A DNA stretch of 64,000 nucleotides from Inia geoffrensis (GCA_036417435.1 CM070908.1:50873090-50937089), one strand, 5' to 3'. Counted from the stretch's first letter, positions 22,621 through 35,283 are shown. The notes: a model not told the origin generated them from the sequence alone. Made by a program: numbers and translations.

Positions 22621-22832
22621 GGGCTTCCCTGGTGGCGCAGTGGTTGAGAGTCCGCCTGCTGATGCAGGGGACACAGGTTCGTGCCCCGGTCCGGGAAGAT
22701 CCCACATGCCGCGGAGCGGCTGGGCCCGTGCGCCATGGCCGCTGAGCCTGCGCGTCCTGTGCTCCGCAGCGGGAGAGGCCACAGCAGTGAGAGGCCCGCG
22801 TACCGCAAAAAAAAAAAAAAAAAAAAAAAAAA
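22621..22832 (+). repeat. CHR-type SINE with long target duplication
   Basis: Target duplication of 15 bases: aagattaggagacct at 22606-22620 and aagattaggaggcct (one change) at 22833-22847. It lies 213 bases upstream of the exon at 22221-22407 in transcript order and is antisense to the gene. Confidence 0.96.
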
Positions 22833-22851
22833 AAGATTAGGAGGCCTAATA

Positions 22852-23090
22852 GCACCTGAGACCCTGCACATACCCTAATCTTGTCAGCAACCCCACCCTT
22901 GAACCATTGCTGTAAAACTCCTCATCAAATCCTCCCCAATTGGGACACACAGTTTTCGAAGGCAGGAGGCGGCTGTGTCCCCGTTTGCCTGGCAAAGCAA
23001 TAAAGCTATCCTTCTCTACTTCACCCAAAACTATGCCTCCGAGATTCGATTCAGCACCAGTGCACAGAGAAGCTGAGCTTTGGGCATCAC
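22852..23090 (+). repeat. ERV1-like LTR fragment, copy A
   Basis: Aligns by eye with 44795-45018. Both share 'gggacacacagtttt', then 'ggcaaagcaataaagctat' (a poly(A) signal), then 'ctacttcacccaaaact' and 'agattcgattc', ending near 'gggcatca'. The layout of U3, poly(A) signal and U5 is that of a retroviral LTR. No coding retroviral sequence adjoins it. Confidence 0.65.
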
Positions 23091-24334
23091 TGGGGACCAG
23101 AAGATGCAAAGATGAGAAACCAAACACACTCCTGCAACAGACGTCACGCCTCCCACCTCCGCAAAGGCCGGCCACCCACGTGCCATTTGTCTCCTTGCTG
23201 CATCTCTACTGCGTGAGAGATGCTGAAAACACATGGTGAACAAGACAGACCCGCTCTCTGCCCTCAAGGAGCCAAAGAGAAAGGTGGGCGTGAATGAAGC
23301 ACTCGCAAACACAAAACCGTGACTGTGATGGGGTGGGAGGGGGAGGTGCCCGGGGCCTCCAGCAGCAGGGGCTGAGCTGAGAGGGGAGGCTTCCTGGTGG
23401 AAGGGACACTCGAGCTGGGTAAGAGTTGAGTTGGGGAAGAGGGGAGGGAAAGTAGAAGCAGGGGGAGGCATGTGCAAAGGCCCTGTGGTGGGAAGGAGCC
23501 GGGTGAGCACGGGGGTCTGAGAAAAGGGCCCCAGGGAAGAAAGGGAAGTGGTGGGTATAGGTATGGAGGCTGCCCAGGTCTACGGGGGCCAGGCCTCATC
23601 TTTAAACTTCGAAAAAGCCTGTTAAAGAGTTCTGCCTTTATCCTGAGAGCAGCAGAGAACCTCAAAGGTTTTCAGGAAGTTACAAAGCAGAGTGCACAGC
23701 TGCTGTCACCACCCGGGGGGCACCCACCCCTTGATCAGAGGTTCTCCAGACTGGGAGCCAAGTACTAGTCTCGGAGAGATCTGATCCTCTTGACACAATG
23801 CAAAATGACGTGGGCTTGTCTCTTTTTCTAGGGAAAGGAACCACAGTTTAGAACAAGTTCTCAAAGGCTGCCGTGAACTACCCCGACAGGTGCCATCTCC
23901 CGGGGCTGCTGTACAGCCGGTGCATTGACACCCAGCCCCTGCTCTGGCTTGTCCGGTCGGGCACCCACAGGGCCCCCTCTGCTGAGGGCAGCACCTCCTG
24001 GGCTGGCAGAGGCCTGGGAACCAACACGCCTGGCTCACTGAGGTTTGCTCTGTGTGAGGGGCCTTCTCGGCCTCCCACCCCGCACTGGGGCTTCGCTCCC
24101 TGTAGAAAAGCCCTCCCAGCTCTATTCCTGCCCACTCTGGGCCTGCAATGGTCAAGTGCAGCAAAAGCCTCAGGAAGGTCAGTTCTGTCCTTCGGCCGGA
24201 ACTATGTGACTGGAGGTGTTAGTGATGTCCCCTCCCTGGGCCCCTGGTTCCTCCACTGGAAAGAGCGAGGAGGGGGCTCCATGTGCCCTGGGGGACCCTT
24301 CCTGGCCACCCAGCACTTCCAGGGGCTTCACGTG
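23091..24334. other. Intron, no recognised feature
   Basis: GC-rich, with long open frames on both strands that show no recognised family. Confidence 0.55.
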
Positions 24335-24491
24335 CAGTGTCTTCTGTGAGCTTCACAACTACTCAACGCAGCATTAATTATTATCATTTTTAAATGAGGA
24401 GGTGGAAACGGAAACTCAGAGGGGTTAAGTAATTTGACTGGTCGGTACTTCTCTCTGAGGCTAGATACGCATGTCAATCAACAGAGCTAGA
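24335..24491 (+). repeat. MIR SINE fragment, left part
   Basis: 'gagcttcacaactactcaac', then 'aaatgaggaggtggaaacgg', then 'ggggttaagtaatttgactg'. The MIR appears split by the L1 at 24492-25003 and resumes with 'agagctagaatctgcccag'. Confidence 0.75.
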
Positions 24492-24844
24492 TTACTCAGC
24501 CCTAAAAAAGAATGAAATAATGCCATTTGCAGCAACAGGGATGGACCTAGAGTTGCTCACACTAAGTGAAGTAAATCAGATAAAGACAAATTATCATATG
24601 ATATCACTTATATGTGGAACCTAACATATGACACAAATGAACTTATCTATGAAACAGATTCACAGACACAGAGAACAGACCTGTGGTTGCCAAGGGGGAG
24701 GGGGGTTGGGAGAGGGATGGTGTGGGAGTTTGGGATTAGCAGATGCAAACTATTACACATAGGATGGATAAACAAGGTCCTACTGTATAGCACGGGGAAC
24801 TATATTCAACATCCTGTAATAAACCATAATGGAAAAGAAGAATG

Positions 24845-24884
<40 letters not shown>

Positions 24885-25003
24885 CACACGCACACGCACA
24901 CATATACTTACAACTGAGTCACTTTGGTGTATAGCAGAAATGAACACAACACTGTAAATCAGCTACACTTCAGTAAAATTAAAATAAATTTTAAAAAATC
25001 AAC
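24492..25003 (+). repeat. 5'-truncated L1 with target duplication
   Basis: A 3' L1 piece inserted in a MIR. The 17-base duplication caatcaacagagctaga is exact at 24475-24491 and 25004-25020. It includes a CA repeat at about 24854-24903. Antisense to OSBPL10. Confidence 0.94.
24854..24903. repeat. (CA)n microsatellite
   Basis: CA units with a few TG and CG interruptions in the second half. Confidence 0.93.
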
Positions 25004-25050
25004 CAATCAACAGAGCTAGAATCTGCCCAGCAGAGAGACAGTGCACGTGT

Positions 25051-26574
25051 GTGTGTCCCTTTCAGCACCGGGGAGCTCGCCAGGAGAGTCTGAGGAGAGG
25101 GGACTAAAGGTACAAAGGGATCAAGAATGCCGAGTTTCCAAAGTCAATATGAAGATGTACTCAGGAGTCACTCAATTTACCCTTAAAAACTCCTTGCATC
25201 GCCCATGAGCCACAGTTTTTGGAACAAACCAGGTTTGTCCAGAACCCGCAACCTCACCCCCAGGTAAGCCCGGCAAAGTTACACCTCCTGACCCACAGAC
25301 ACAGGGGGCCGGTGTGAAAACCCCACGGGACGGGCCCATGTGCGTCTGGGGGTCGTGACCTCCCCCAGGGAGGCGGGATGCTCACACATGGGCACAGGCA
25401 GGAGAGAAGACCCCACCCCCACCCCGAGAAAAAGCAGACTTAGGTCACTCACAATCGCGTGGGCAGGACTGAGGGGCAGAGATCGCAGCAACATTTAAAT
25501 CTCTCTCCCTAACCAGGAAGAGAATTGAATACACGTAACATAAATGCACAGACAGCATGGCTCCACTACACCAAATACACTGAATATCAGAGCACACTGA
25601 CTTCTCCCCACCTCCCCACTCGCCAGAGCTCCCAATGAAATTACACCATCTTTCCCAAAGCCAAGCCTTGGGCCACCGAACACCCTCCCTCTGTCACTTA
25701 TCCCTCCCCACAGTTCAGGGGGCAGAGCTGCCCCAGGTGACCGCTGAGGCCTTGTCCCGTGATGCACAAGGGTGGACCTGTGTCTGCAAGGAGGATTCGC
25801 CACCAATGTGTCGCTTCTTACAGCTTGTGCTCAGGACCCTGGAAGAAGAATGGCCGGGCCTGGTATACTTGTTGTTTCCAAGCGTACTTTGTGTCTTTCC
25901 TAGAATTGGGCTGCTAAGGAGACAGCGAAGCAGGTGGTAAGTTCATGCAGAATAGGTCTGACACCAACAGTCAAGAGGAACCGGAAGTGGAAGTTGGAAA
26001 GAGAGCGGCTCCAGCAGACTCCCCTCCCACCCCTCCGCCCCAGTTCTACTCGCAAGCCTCCGGTTCCCTGAGTGCCAACCGCATCCTCATAGCCTCAGGG
26101 CCTGTGGCAGCGGGAGGGGCCCTGAGACCCTGAGGACGAGGCTGCCGGTGGTCCCTCTGTCACCTGTCTTCAAGGGCCCAGAGAAGGCAGCTCTCTGTCC
26201 CCCATCCTCACCCTCCATGCTGATGGACTATGTGGCAGTAAAGTCCTCCCAGGGGCCCAAATGACCCCTGACAGCACTGCCCCACCCCCGATGTCTACGA
26301 TGTCCCCCTCTGCTGTCAGCCTTTCCAGCCTTTGACCTGCCGTACTTTGGGGACCCCCACCCATTTGCACATCCTGTGGTGGCCTCTCTCCGTGGGCCAG
26401 GACCACGCGACAGCCACGAGCGCCACGTGCTGAGTCTTCCTGGTCTCATTCACGAATATAAACTTGGTGAGGTAGGATGGTACCACTGATATTTTCTTTA
26501 GAACATACTTACCTGGAGCATACGCCACCATTTTTTAAAAGCCCTAGATGAGATCTTAGAGGATCATTCCAACT
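25051..26574. other. Intron, no recognised feature
   Basis: No coding exon or clear transposon recognised. Confidence 0.55.
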
Positions 26575-26730
26575 CCTCCATCCCTCGCCAGCCTGGTGAC
26601 CTTAAGTTCTCTGCCCCTCAGCTGCCTCATCCGTGATGCAGGGATAACGGTACCCGCACCTCACGGGGCTGTAAAAAAGGCAACACTGAAACTCAGCTAA
26701 GGGCACGCAGCCTGCTACACCGCTGGAAGC
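26575..26730 (+). repeat. MIR SINE fragment
   Basis: 'tggtgaccttaagttctctg', 'cccctcagctgcctcatccg' and 'gggataacggtacccgcacc' follow the MIR order. Confidence 0.7.
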
Positions 26731-27828
26731 CTGATCACACCCCCATCTCTTGGCAGGTGAATTCTTAGCAGTGGTACTTCCACTTGGGAACAAAGAAGAA
26801 ATCACAAAATCTGCTGACAGCTGATGCACATGGGGGATCCCTCCTCCCTCTCATCTTCAGAAAAACCTCTTCCAAACCAAGGTGAAACGTCCCGCAAGTC
26901 CACAGAAATCAGAAAAGTGAGCCCCAGGGCAAGGCTGGTTTAAAGCACTGGCAAGACCACGCTCCCAAGGCTCTTTTCTGAAAATCCATAAATGTGCACT
27001 CACTCATTAAATCACCGGCAATTATGCCTTCCCAGGACTCTTTTTTTCAGGATTGCATACAAAAATCTGTCCCTAATAATGAATAAAAGACTATATTAAA
27101 ACTAGACTTGCAAACGGGCTCACAAACGAAAGCTCCTTTTTAATTAGCCTAAGAGCTGAGAGAAGCTGAAAAACACTGAATAATCCATCTTTCCGGGACA
27201 CAGCTAGTCCTCAGGCTGGGAGATTTTTGCTTTAAATCCCACAAATTGATTTATCAATAAACGTAAGGCCAAGCATTAAGATTTTCAAACGGATAAATTT
27301 AAAATAACTCCGAGGAACCAAAATATTCCGACAGGGCGTTGACTCTGGAAAGAAAGCACAGAATCACGGAAAGCAACTCCGGGGAACTGGTCTTCAGGGC
27401 CCACAGTGCCGGCATTCATGGGCAAACGGGTCCCTGCCTGTCCCCACAGACCCAATTCAGAGGCTGTGCCATTTACTGGGCGCTGGTCTGGAGTTCTGGC
27501 GGGGAGGGGTCTCAAGAGAAGCTGGATGAGCTGTGTCCCGAGCGGTGAGGGTGGGTACCAAGCAGAGGCGCCTCTGCTTCCATCCACGGGTGGATGTCAT
27601 CTCGGGGTTGGCTCAACAGTGTCACGCTTAGGGACTTTCAGTGTCACAGCTGAGGGACCATTCGGGGGAGGTCTCTGAGCTACAACGTCTCGGGGAATTC
27701 AAGGCATAATGAAGCACCTGATAATGGCATTTTATCATAGCCAAATAGGCCACAGCCTTAGGGAAAGAATTTAAAATGTAAGCCCATGTATTTACATACA
27801 AAATTTCAAGTGGACCCATCTAATGTTT
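26731..27828. other. Intron, no recognised feature
   Basis: Mostly unique-looking DNA. A frame at 27285-27587 on the minus strand has no recognised family. Confidence 0.55.
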
Positions 27829-27843
27829 AAAATGAAGGGTTGG

Positions 27844-27986
27844 AGGGATTTCCCAGTCAGTCCAGTGGTTAAGACTCATCGCTTCCAATGCAGGGGGCGT
27901 GGGTTTGATCCCTGGCTGGGAAACTAAGATCCTACAAGCTGCACGGCAGCCAAAAGTTAAAAAAAAAAAAAAAAAAAAGAAAAGAG
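27844..27986 (+). repeat. Older CHR-1-like short SINE
   Basis: 'gggatttcccagtcagtcca', 'gtttgatccctggctgggaa' and an A tail. The diverged duplication aaaatgaagggttgg (27829-27843) pairs with aaaatgaaaggtggg (27987-28001). It is older than the deletion-type CHR-2 copies. Confidence 0.85.
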
Positions 27987-28001
27987 AAAATGAAAGGTGG
28001 G

Positions 28002-28784
28002 GAAGAAATGTCACTTCACGCCCTATCAACAAATGCATGGAAGGTGCTGGATCAGTGCAGGGAATGGAGTGAGGAAAGAAAAACATCCCACCTCCCCCAC
28101 CCGCCCTCCCCATAACCCATACCCCAAAGGAGCCCTGAGGACAGGAACTAGAACCTTTGGCTTTGAAGTCTGGGGATTCTTAGAAGCATTTTGTGTGAAA
28201 AATCAGAAAAATTGTGTGTTACAGAGCTCACATTTAATTAATATGAAAGAAAGGGGGACGTAGTTAGTGAAAGGACTGAGACAAACTTAAAGCCTCACAA
28301 GAATGAGGGACGGTCCCCTGACCCCCTCCAGGCCCGTCGACAGCAGGAATACATGGGGGTGGGGGGGGGGTGGCCAGGAAGGGGCCTTCCACAGTCTCTC
28401 TCCAGAATCTTCCTTCTGCTTTCTTCACTGAGAAGTTCTAAGTAGAATTTTCAAGCAGAGAGAAGAAGTGAGGGCAGCAAATGCCAGCTCTGCTCCAGGG
28501 ATGCTACGGCCGAGGGTCTCAGCAGAGGGTGTTACGTGGTGTCCCACACACGCACAGCCTTAAGAGTTTGTCCAGGGCTGTGCAGAGTGAATGAAGGCTG
28601 CAACCCCTGCCGGCTACCTGGAAGGAACAGGGCAGCCGAGATCCCGAACATCAGAGGCCGACCCTTCACGCGACACAGACACGCAACACATACAAGTCTC
28701 CAGGCTTTCCATGACAAGCTTTAACCTCAGCCGGGACCTCACCCAGAAACCTGGCCTGTAGAGGCACTGCTTGCTCAAGCCCCC
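28002..28784. other. Intron, no recognised feature
   Basis: Contains a G-rich run near 28350-28372. Nothing else recognised. Confidence 0.55.
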
Positions 28785-28960
28785 CTCTCAAATGTCTAAA
28801 CCCCAACACAACCTAACTGGGCTACTGTGCTCTCTCTCCAAACTAATCCCCTCTTCAGTCTTCCCCACCTTAGTTAACGGCTATTCGATCCTTCTAGCTG
28901 CTCAGGTCAAAAGCCTGGTGTCACCTTGCTCTCATACCTCACATCCAATCCAGATGTGTC
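28785..28960 (+). repeat. L2 LINE fragment, left part
   Basis: L2-like phrases such as 'aaagcctggtgtcaccttgc' and 'cacatccaatccagatgt'. L2 resumes after the L1 that follows. Confidence 0.65.
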
Positions 28961-29862
28961 CGATGAGGGGTTAATATCCAAAATGTACAAAGAACGCACA
29001 CAACTCAACATCAAAAAAAGCCAGACAGCCCGACTGAAAAATAGGCAGAGGGCCTGAATAGACATTTCTCCAAAGCGGACATACAGATGGCCAAGAGGCA
29101 CATGAAAAGAAGCTCGACGTCACGAATCATCGGCGAAATACAAATCAAAACCACAATGATGTATCACCTCACACCTGTCAGAACGGCCATCATCAAAAAG
29201 ATCACAGGTAACAAATGCTGGAGAGGATGTGGAGAAAAGGGAACCCTCCTACGCTGTTGGTAGGATGTAAATTGTCGCAGCCACTACGGAAAACAGTACG
29301 GAGGTTCCCAGAAAACTAAAAATAGAACCACCATACAATCCAGCAATTCCACTTCTGGGTATTTATCCAAAGAAAATGAGAACACTAATTAAAAGAGATA
29401 TATGCACCCCTATGTTCATAGCAGCCTTATTTATAATAACCAAGATATGGCAACAATCTAAGTGCCCATCAACAGAAAAATGGATAAAGAAATTGGGGTA
29501 TAAATATACCATGAAATATTATTCAATCATAAAAATGAATGAAATTCTGCCATTTGTGACAACAGGGATGGACCTAGAAGGTATTGTGCTCAGTGAAATA
29601 AGTCGGAGAAAGACAAATGCTGTACGATTTCACTTAAAGGTAGAAACTAAAACGAATGAACAAACAGAACAGAAACAGAGTCATAGATTCACAGAACAAA
29701 CAGGTGGTTGCCAGAGGGGAGAAGAGAAATAGATGAGGGAGATTAAGAGGTACATACTTCCAGCTGCAAAATAAATGAGTCATGGGTATGCAAGTGCACA
29801 ATGTAGGGAATGGCGTCAATGATTACGTAATATCTTTAAAAAAAAAAAAAAAAAAAAAGCCT
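28961..29862 (+). repeat. 5'-truncated L1
   Basis: L1 ORF2 end and 3' part from 'gatgaggggttaatatccaa' to a poly(A) tail (about 29838-29859). It splits an L2. A frame at 29376-29732 keeps the recognisable L1 tail pattern. Antisense to OSBPL10. Confidence 0.88.
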
Positions 29863-30735
29863 TGGCATCACCTTTCACTCATAGCCCACATCTGATCTCT
29901 CCACTTCAGAATTCAATCCAGATCCCCGGCCTGTGTTACCTCCGCACCATTCCTGCCCTGGTTCAAGCTACCATCGCCTTTTGCTTGGATTATTATCATA
30001 ATCTCCTAACTGGTCTCCTTGCGTCGCCTTCCCCCTCTTAGGGTCTAGTTGCAACACGCAGCTGGAACAATCTTGCTAAACTGAAAGTCAGATCATGATA
30101 CTCTTCTGCTCAAAGCCCGCAAAGACTTGGCAGCTCACTTAGTGGGACGGCCAACACCCCTGCCGGTGGCCCCCCGAGGCCCCATGTGACCTGGACCCAG
30201 TCACCTCTCCGACGGCATCTTCTCCCTCCCGCCTCCCTTCTCCCGGCTCCAGCCACACAGGCTTCCTGTCTCAGATGAGCATGCAGGGATGCCCCTGCCT
30301 CTGGCCCCTCTGCCTCTAGCCTTGTTCTCTCCACCAAGACACACTCCCTGGGTAATCGACAAAGCCTGTCCATCATCACCTTCTTGGGTCCTTCATCCCC
30401 CCACCCCCACCGCGGGTCTTTGCTCAACTGTCACCTTCTCGGTGACGTCTTCCCAGCCGCCATCCCAACCCATCCCAAAGTCCCACTGCTCTCTCCCCAC
30501 CATTCCTGGATCCTTTATTTTATTTCCAGGTCCCTTCCCGCCTTAATTTTTCTCCACAGAACTTAACACCTTCCAAAGCACTACACAATTGTATTTCCCC
30601 AGCAGAAGAGAGAGCTCTGTGAGAACAGAGATTCTTCTGTCTGTTTTGCTCATTCAAGTACCCACGGCTCCCAAGGCAATGGCTGGCAACCAGCAGGCGC
30701 TCAGCAAGAGCGTGCTAAGTCAGTGAAAGGTGTTC
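29863..30735 (+). repeat. L2 LINE 3' part
   Basis: Follows the L2 order: 'ggattattatcataatctcc' plus 'taactggtctccttgcgtcg', then 'aaagtcagatcatgatactc', then the end 'ggctggcaaccagcaggcgc'. Diverged. Confidence 0.75.
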
Positions 30736-31481
30736 TCATCTCCTGGGGTTTGGAAAGGGCTTCCAAGGGGCCGTGTGTGTCCTGAAACTGAAAGCCACAT
30801 TCTGTGCTGGATTTTTCTTTTTCCTGAGAGTCTACAGCCAGAATCTCACGGGGATTTATGACTCAAAAGAAGTTGAAGAACCACTAGCACAGGTTCCTGA
30901 ATTTGACAAGGATGATTATAGCTTCCCTCAAACAATGAATAACCTTCATTCACAGCTGTCTGCTAATAGAGAAACGTGTGATCCACGAGTGGTCTGATTA
31001 TGCTGGCTTTTCCCTTCAGAACTGCAAGCCCGGCGTCCAGAGGGTTGCCTTGGGAATTATTTATGAGCAGATTTTGAATAGGCGGCACTATGATCTTCAT
31101 TGTCTGTGAGCCAGAAACTGGTGAGAATGAAGAAAAATGCGTTTTCATAGATTTGCAGCCAACTCTTAATACTCATACAGAGCTGGAAAGAAAAGGATCC
31201 GTAAGGCGGCTCCCACACGAGTAGCAGGTGAAGATCCAGGTGGGCAGCCTAAGAGGCAAACAGCTGCATCCCACTCACCCCGTCACCTCGGCCGCTTTGG
31301 GAAATGACCAGAACGTGGCTCCCAAAGAGCAAAACCCGTCCATGTTTCCAACCCGCCCACTTCCTCCCAATTGCGTAACGAAGTAAAAAGCAAAGGCCTC
31401 CACACACAAATCCTCAAGTGTCCATCAGGTACACAAACGTCCCTTGGTCAGAGCCCAACCCCACCCAGCGATCTGGCTTAC
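30736..31481. other. Intron, no recognised feature
   Basis: Lies directly downstream of the largest OSBPL10 exon. Nothing recognised. Confidence 0.55.
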
Positions 31482-31959
31482 CTTCCCCGATCATTGAGAC
31501 CCCCACGGACATGCCCATGAACTTGCTTTTGGTCCATACGTGAGTGTTGATGCACAGCCTCTTCTCCTTGCACTCACAGTAGAAGCAGGAGATGGGCGGG
31601 TGGTGGGACACCTGCTCGGCCACGAACCGCATTTTGTAGTTCTTGGAAGGGTCGTCGGCCATCGGGTGTCCGTGGCCGGAGGGAGTAGGGGCGGCAGTCC
31701 TCTTGGGCTTGAACCTGTCCTTGGGAACCTCCCAGGAGCAGTGGAACGTCTCGCCGATGATGGGGTTGTAGGGTTTCTTGGCCAGGGTGCCCTTGCGGCC
31801 CTCGTGGAAGGCGGTGAGGTAATACTCCACGAAGCCGATGACCCTGTCCTGTGGCGTGGCCCCTGCGGTGACAGCCAGCAGCAGGTCTGGGTGTGCCAGG
31901 AAGTCTGCGTACATCTCCAGCAAGGACCGCTTCTCGAGAATGAACGTGGGAAGCACCAC
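31482..31959 (-). CDS. OSBPL10: OSBPL10 large exon with the ORP signature motif
   Basis: 478 bases, 159 codons plus one base. It opens [20 protein letters not shown]. It contains [16 protein letters not shown] at residues 61-76 of the exon and the family signature EQVSHHPP at residues 115-122 (bases 31594-31617), and ends [13 protein letters not shown] plus G of a split glycine. In this family the paired histidines and the KPYNP lysine contact the phosphates of PI4P. ORP10 moves phosphatidylserine against PI4P at ER-Golgi and ER-endosome contacts, in a dimer with ORP9 (established for human, inferred here). The acceptor is 'tctggccacag' and the donor 'gtaagcc'. No stop or frameshift. The FKPKRT.. 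segment at residues 83-88 matches ORP10 as I recall it rather than ORP11. Confidence 0.98.
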
Positions 31960-33612
31960 CTGTGGCCAGAGGAGACAAAGTCAGACGGCAAGCCCTATGG
32001 GTGCTGGAGAAAGCTGGAGAGGAAAAAAGCAAGGCTGCAACCCCCGTCAAGCAAGGTCCTAAGGGCGGGTACCAGGGACCAGTTCCACTGATTTGCGCAC
32101 ACGTGACAAATCAGACGAAAGAACATCCAAGAAATTGGAAGTGGCCGCAGCGGTGGCATCAACGCCAACCCAGCTTCATGGATTAGACTGCTCTGAGCCA
32201 TTTTCCTCTCGGCTCACCTGGGCTGAAACAACAGCCTCTGTCCCTCCCCCTCCATGGCCAGTGCCCAGCTAACATGCAGCCCTCGTTCACACCCCATCAT
32301 TTAGAGGTGTGAAGAAAATAGCTCCAAAGGGCTTTTTTGGTATTCTTCCTGCCATCCGGCACAACCAAGGGGGACGCTCAGTGTGTTCCCACAAACACAG
32401 ATACGGGGCCTCGTTGGTGCTGCGTCAAAGTGGGGCCCAGGTAGAGCAGGACCCACCACTAAGAACATCTGTTTGGAGATCTCTGTAGGAAGAGCAGCGT
32501 ATAAAACCCTCACAGGACCAGGGCAGGGAAGGAATGTGGAAAGGGCCCGACAAATGTCTCCGGAGGCAAGGCCAGCTAGCGGGCAGTGTCCACAGTGGCT
32601 GCCACGGAGAAGAGGGGCCATGGGTAGAGGCTGCCCCCTAGGCTGGGCCAGAAGAAATGAGCAGAAGTTACAAAGAAGTAGGCTGGTACTTAATACTGAA
32701 GCTTCCGGTAAATGGACTGGCACAGGGGCCATCCCCTCGGTGTGTCATTGGCCCCATTACTGAAGACGGGTAGAGACTTGGATGCTCTGTCAGGCACTAA
32801 GGGACTCCTCGTTGGTCCAAAGTGGATCCAAGTGGTCCCTCAGGCACCATACAACCCAAGTGCCTAGAACCCAAGGATTAGGTCACTTAAAGCAAACGAT
32901 GGACTTTCTGGGAAGCTGGTAAGCCCTCACCATCCCTGATATGCTATCACCCCCCACCCCCGCAGTGGTCTGAGGACGTATTACCATTCCACCCCTCGGC
33001 TGCAAGACAAGCTTGCGTTGACCTGGGGCGTCTCACTCTGCTTCTCGTGCTGGCAGTCACGGGCTTCTGAAGCTGGAAGCCCAGCCCTGACCCGCTGGCT
33101 CCCCCTTGAACCGTCCGGGTGAGGGAAGGGGTTGACCGAGGTCACGCAGCTGGTTTACGCTCCTCCCTACGTGGCCAGGTCTGTCCGTCTGTCACATCAT
33201 AGGCCCCAACTCCCACGAAAGCATTGCTAACCGATAATACCACCCACAGATCTGTGACCCGGCCCCCACTTCAGCCTTCTGGGACCCTTCCTAGGGAAAG
33301 ATGGAGATACCGTGGAAGTGAGGTGTCCCAACAGACAGGCGGACATGAGACAGACAGGTGGATATGAGAGCAGCAAAGCACAGAGATTTCAGAGGAAACT
33401 GGGGGAAGCCCAGCCCGCTGGGGAGGTGAGGTTGGTACCCCTTCTAACGCTTTTCTGTCCCACTTGAAAACTATGTCAGAGGACAATGCACCCTCGCTAA
33501 GTCGAAAAGCAGCCAGATGTAAAATGAGCAGGTAACACAACCCAAGTATCACAGCAACACTCCCAACTTAACATGTCTCTCTGGGTGACAGAAGTGAGTG
33601 ATTTCTACATTC
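31960..33612. other. Intron, no recognised feature
   Basis: Start of the 13.9-kb intron. GC-rich with several random open frames. A short MIR-like patch may lie near 33115-33165. Confidence 0.5.
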
Positions 33613-33614
33613 CT

Positions 33615-33661
33615 TCTGAGTATCTTTCTGAGTATCTGAGTATCATAACCTTTCTGAGTAT
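33615..33661. repeat. Interspersed tctgagtat repeat
   Basis: Four exact copies of tctgagtat at 33615-33623, 33627-33635, 33635-33643 and 33653-33661. Confidence 0.9.
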
Positions 33662-34354
33662 TTATAGTAAACTAGAAGAAACATTATGTAAAACACAACT
33701 GTGCAAATTAATGGAGATTTCCTAAGTTTCTTTCAGCCACAACTTGACAAACTTGAGCATCTGGCAGCCTGAGGATCTGAGATGGCCGGGAAAAGTGCAT
33801 CCTGGCTCAGAACCGCCTTCAGACGCCACTGCTGTGACCTCCTACGTCTCTGCGTGGGAACAAGTCAAGGTCAGCTGCCATCCCCGTGCCCTGTGAGGCC
33901 TGCCCTTCTCATGAGCCTCACGGGCCGGCTGAGCCTCCCATGCCTGCCCCCTACAGAGCCACTCAATGTCCCCCCAGGAATGCTCCCCACCCAGGCTGTG
34001 CAGGTTGAGGCTGTGGATTTCAGCAACCTTGGGACTCCCCCACCCCCGGCCAATGCGACCAAATCAGTTGAAAAAGAAAAGAAGCCACCAAGGTCCGCAT
34101 CTCCAGACCTCCCTGAAACACTGCATTCCTGCACTCCCTCCCGGGCAGGGGGCCCTCTGATGGAGGGCAAGGGTGGGGTGCAGAGTTACACTGAGGAGCT
34201 CCACATGAAGACGGTCCCAAGACCCGGGGGATGGGGCGTCTCCGACAACAATCCCACCTCTGGTCAGGGCTGCACCTGAGACTGAAATTAAAAGGAAAGA
34301 ATCGCGTGGATGTTTACGCTCTCATGGGCAAGAGTGTAAGGCATTTCCCCTAAC
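33662..34354. other. Intron, no recognised feature
   Basis: Open frame at 33782-34279 on the plus strand has no recognised family and low-complexity content. Confidence 0.5.
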
Positions 34355-34365
34355 TTAGCATTTCT

Positions 34366-34549
34366 TTTTTTTTTTTTTTAACATCTTTATTGGGGTATAA
34401 TTGCTCTACAATGGTGTGTCAGTTTCTACTTTATAACAAAGTGAATCAGTTATACATATACACACGTTCACATATTTCTTGCCTCTTGCGTCTCCCTCCC
34501 TCCCTCCCTATCCCACCCCTCCAGGCAGTCACAAAGCACCGAGCCGATT
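34366..34549 (-). repeat. Short L1 3' end with target duplication
   Basis: T run, then 'acatctttattggggtataa', then 'tgaatcagttatacatatac'. The duplication ttagcatttct is exact at 34355-34365 and 34550-34560. Only about 184 bases long, in sense with OSBPL10. Confidence 0.94.
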
Positions 34550-35069
34550 TTAGCATTTCTGAACTCAGAAGCTGAAGGATTAAAACAAAACAAATAGAAA
34601 AAAGAACGCCACGCAGAATCCCAAATCGCTCAGCCCCTGGTCTCGCAGGTGAGGGGACAGACTGGGGAGGAGGGAGGCAGGGAAGGTGTAGGAGAGCGTG
34701 GGGAACCTCAGGGCTACCAACTGCCCCCCGAAGTTCTGTCCATCACCCGACACATCACGATTCTCTGCTTCGGGCCAACGAGAGCATCTTCTTTCCGTCA
34801 GAGGACGAGGGAGGTGAGCGGTCACTGGACGTCAGAGCCGGGACGGTTGGGCCACCCCCTCTCCTGTTCCTAACATGCAGGGGTCAGGAGGCAGCCCAGG
34901 GGGAAAAGGTGGGACGAGAGCCCCACCTTCTAGTCCGTTCTACTCTTCCTGGATGACAAGGCAATCCACCAGCCCAAAGACTGTCATTAATGTGCAGACG
35001 GGAGGGAGACCATGGGCAACTAAGGACACTCACGGTGCCCCCTGTCTGGAAAAGTACAGCTGACGCTTC

Positions 35070-35233
35070 CTAACCCGCCTTCCAGCTGTCACGCCCACCA
35101 CTATTTCTTCTCCACACCACAGCTGGAGTCATCTTTCTAAAATCTCTGTAAGACACAAAGTCCAGACTGGCCCCCACCTCTTCCAGTCTCACAGTATCCC
35201 TCACTTCCTGCCCCAGCCCTCCCCTCACAAGTA

Positions 35234-35283
<50 letters not shown>

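Noticed and set aside
31540..32091. 183-codon plus-strand frame
   Set aside because: Antisense shadow of the OSBPL10 exon at 31482-31959.
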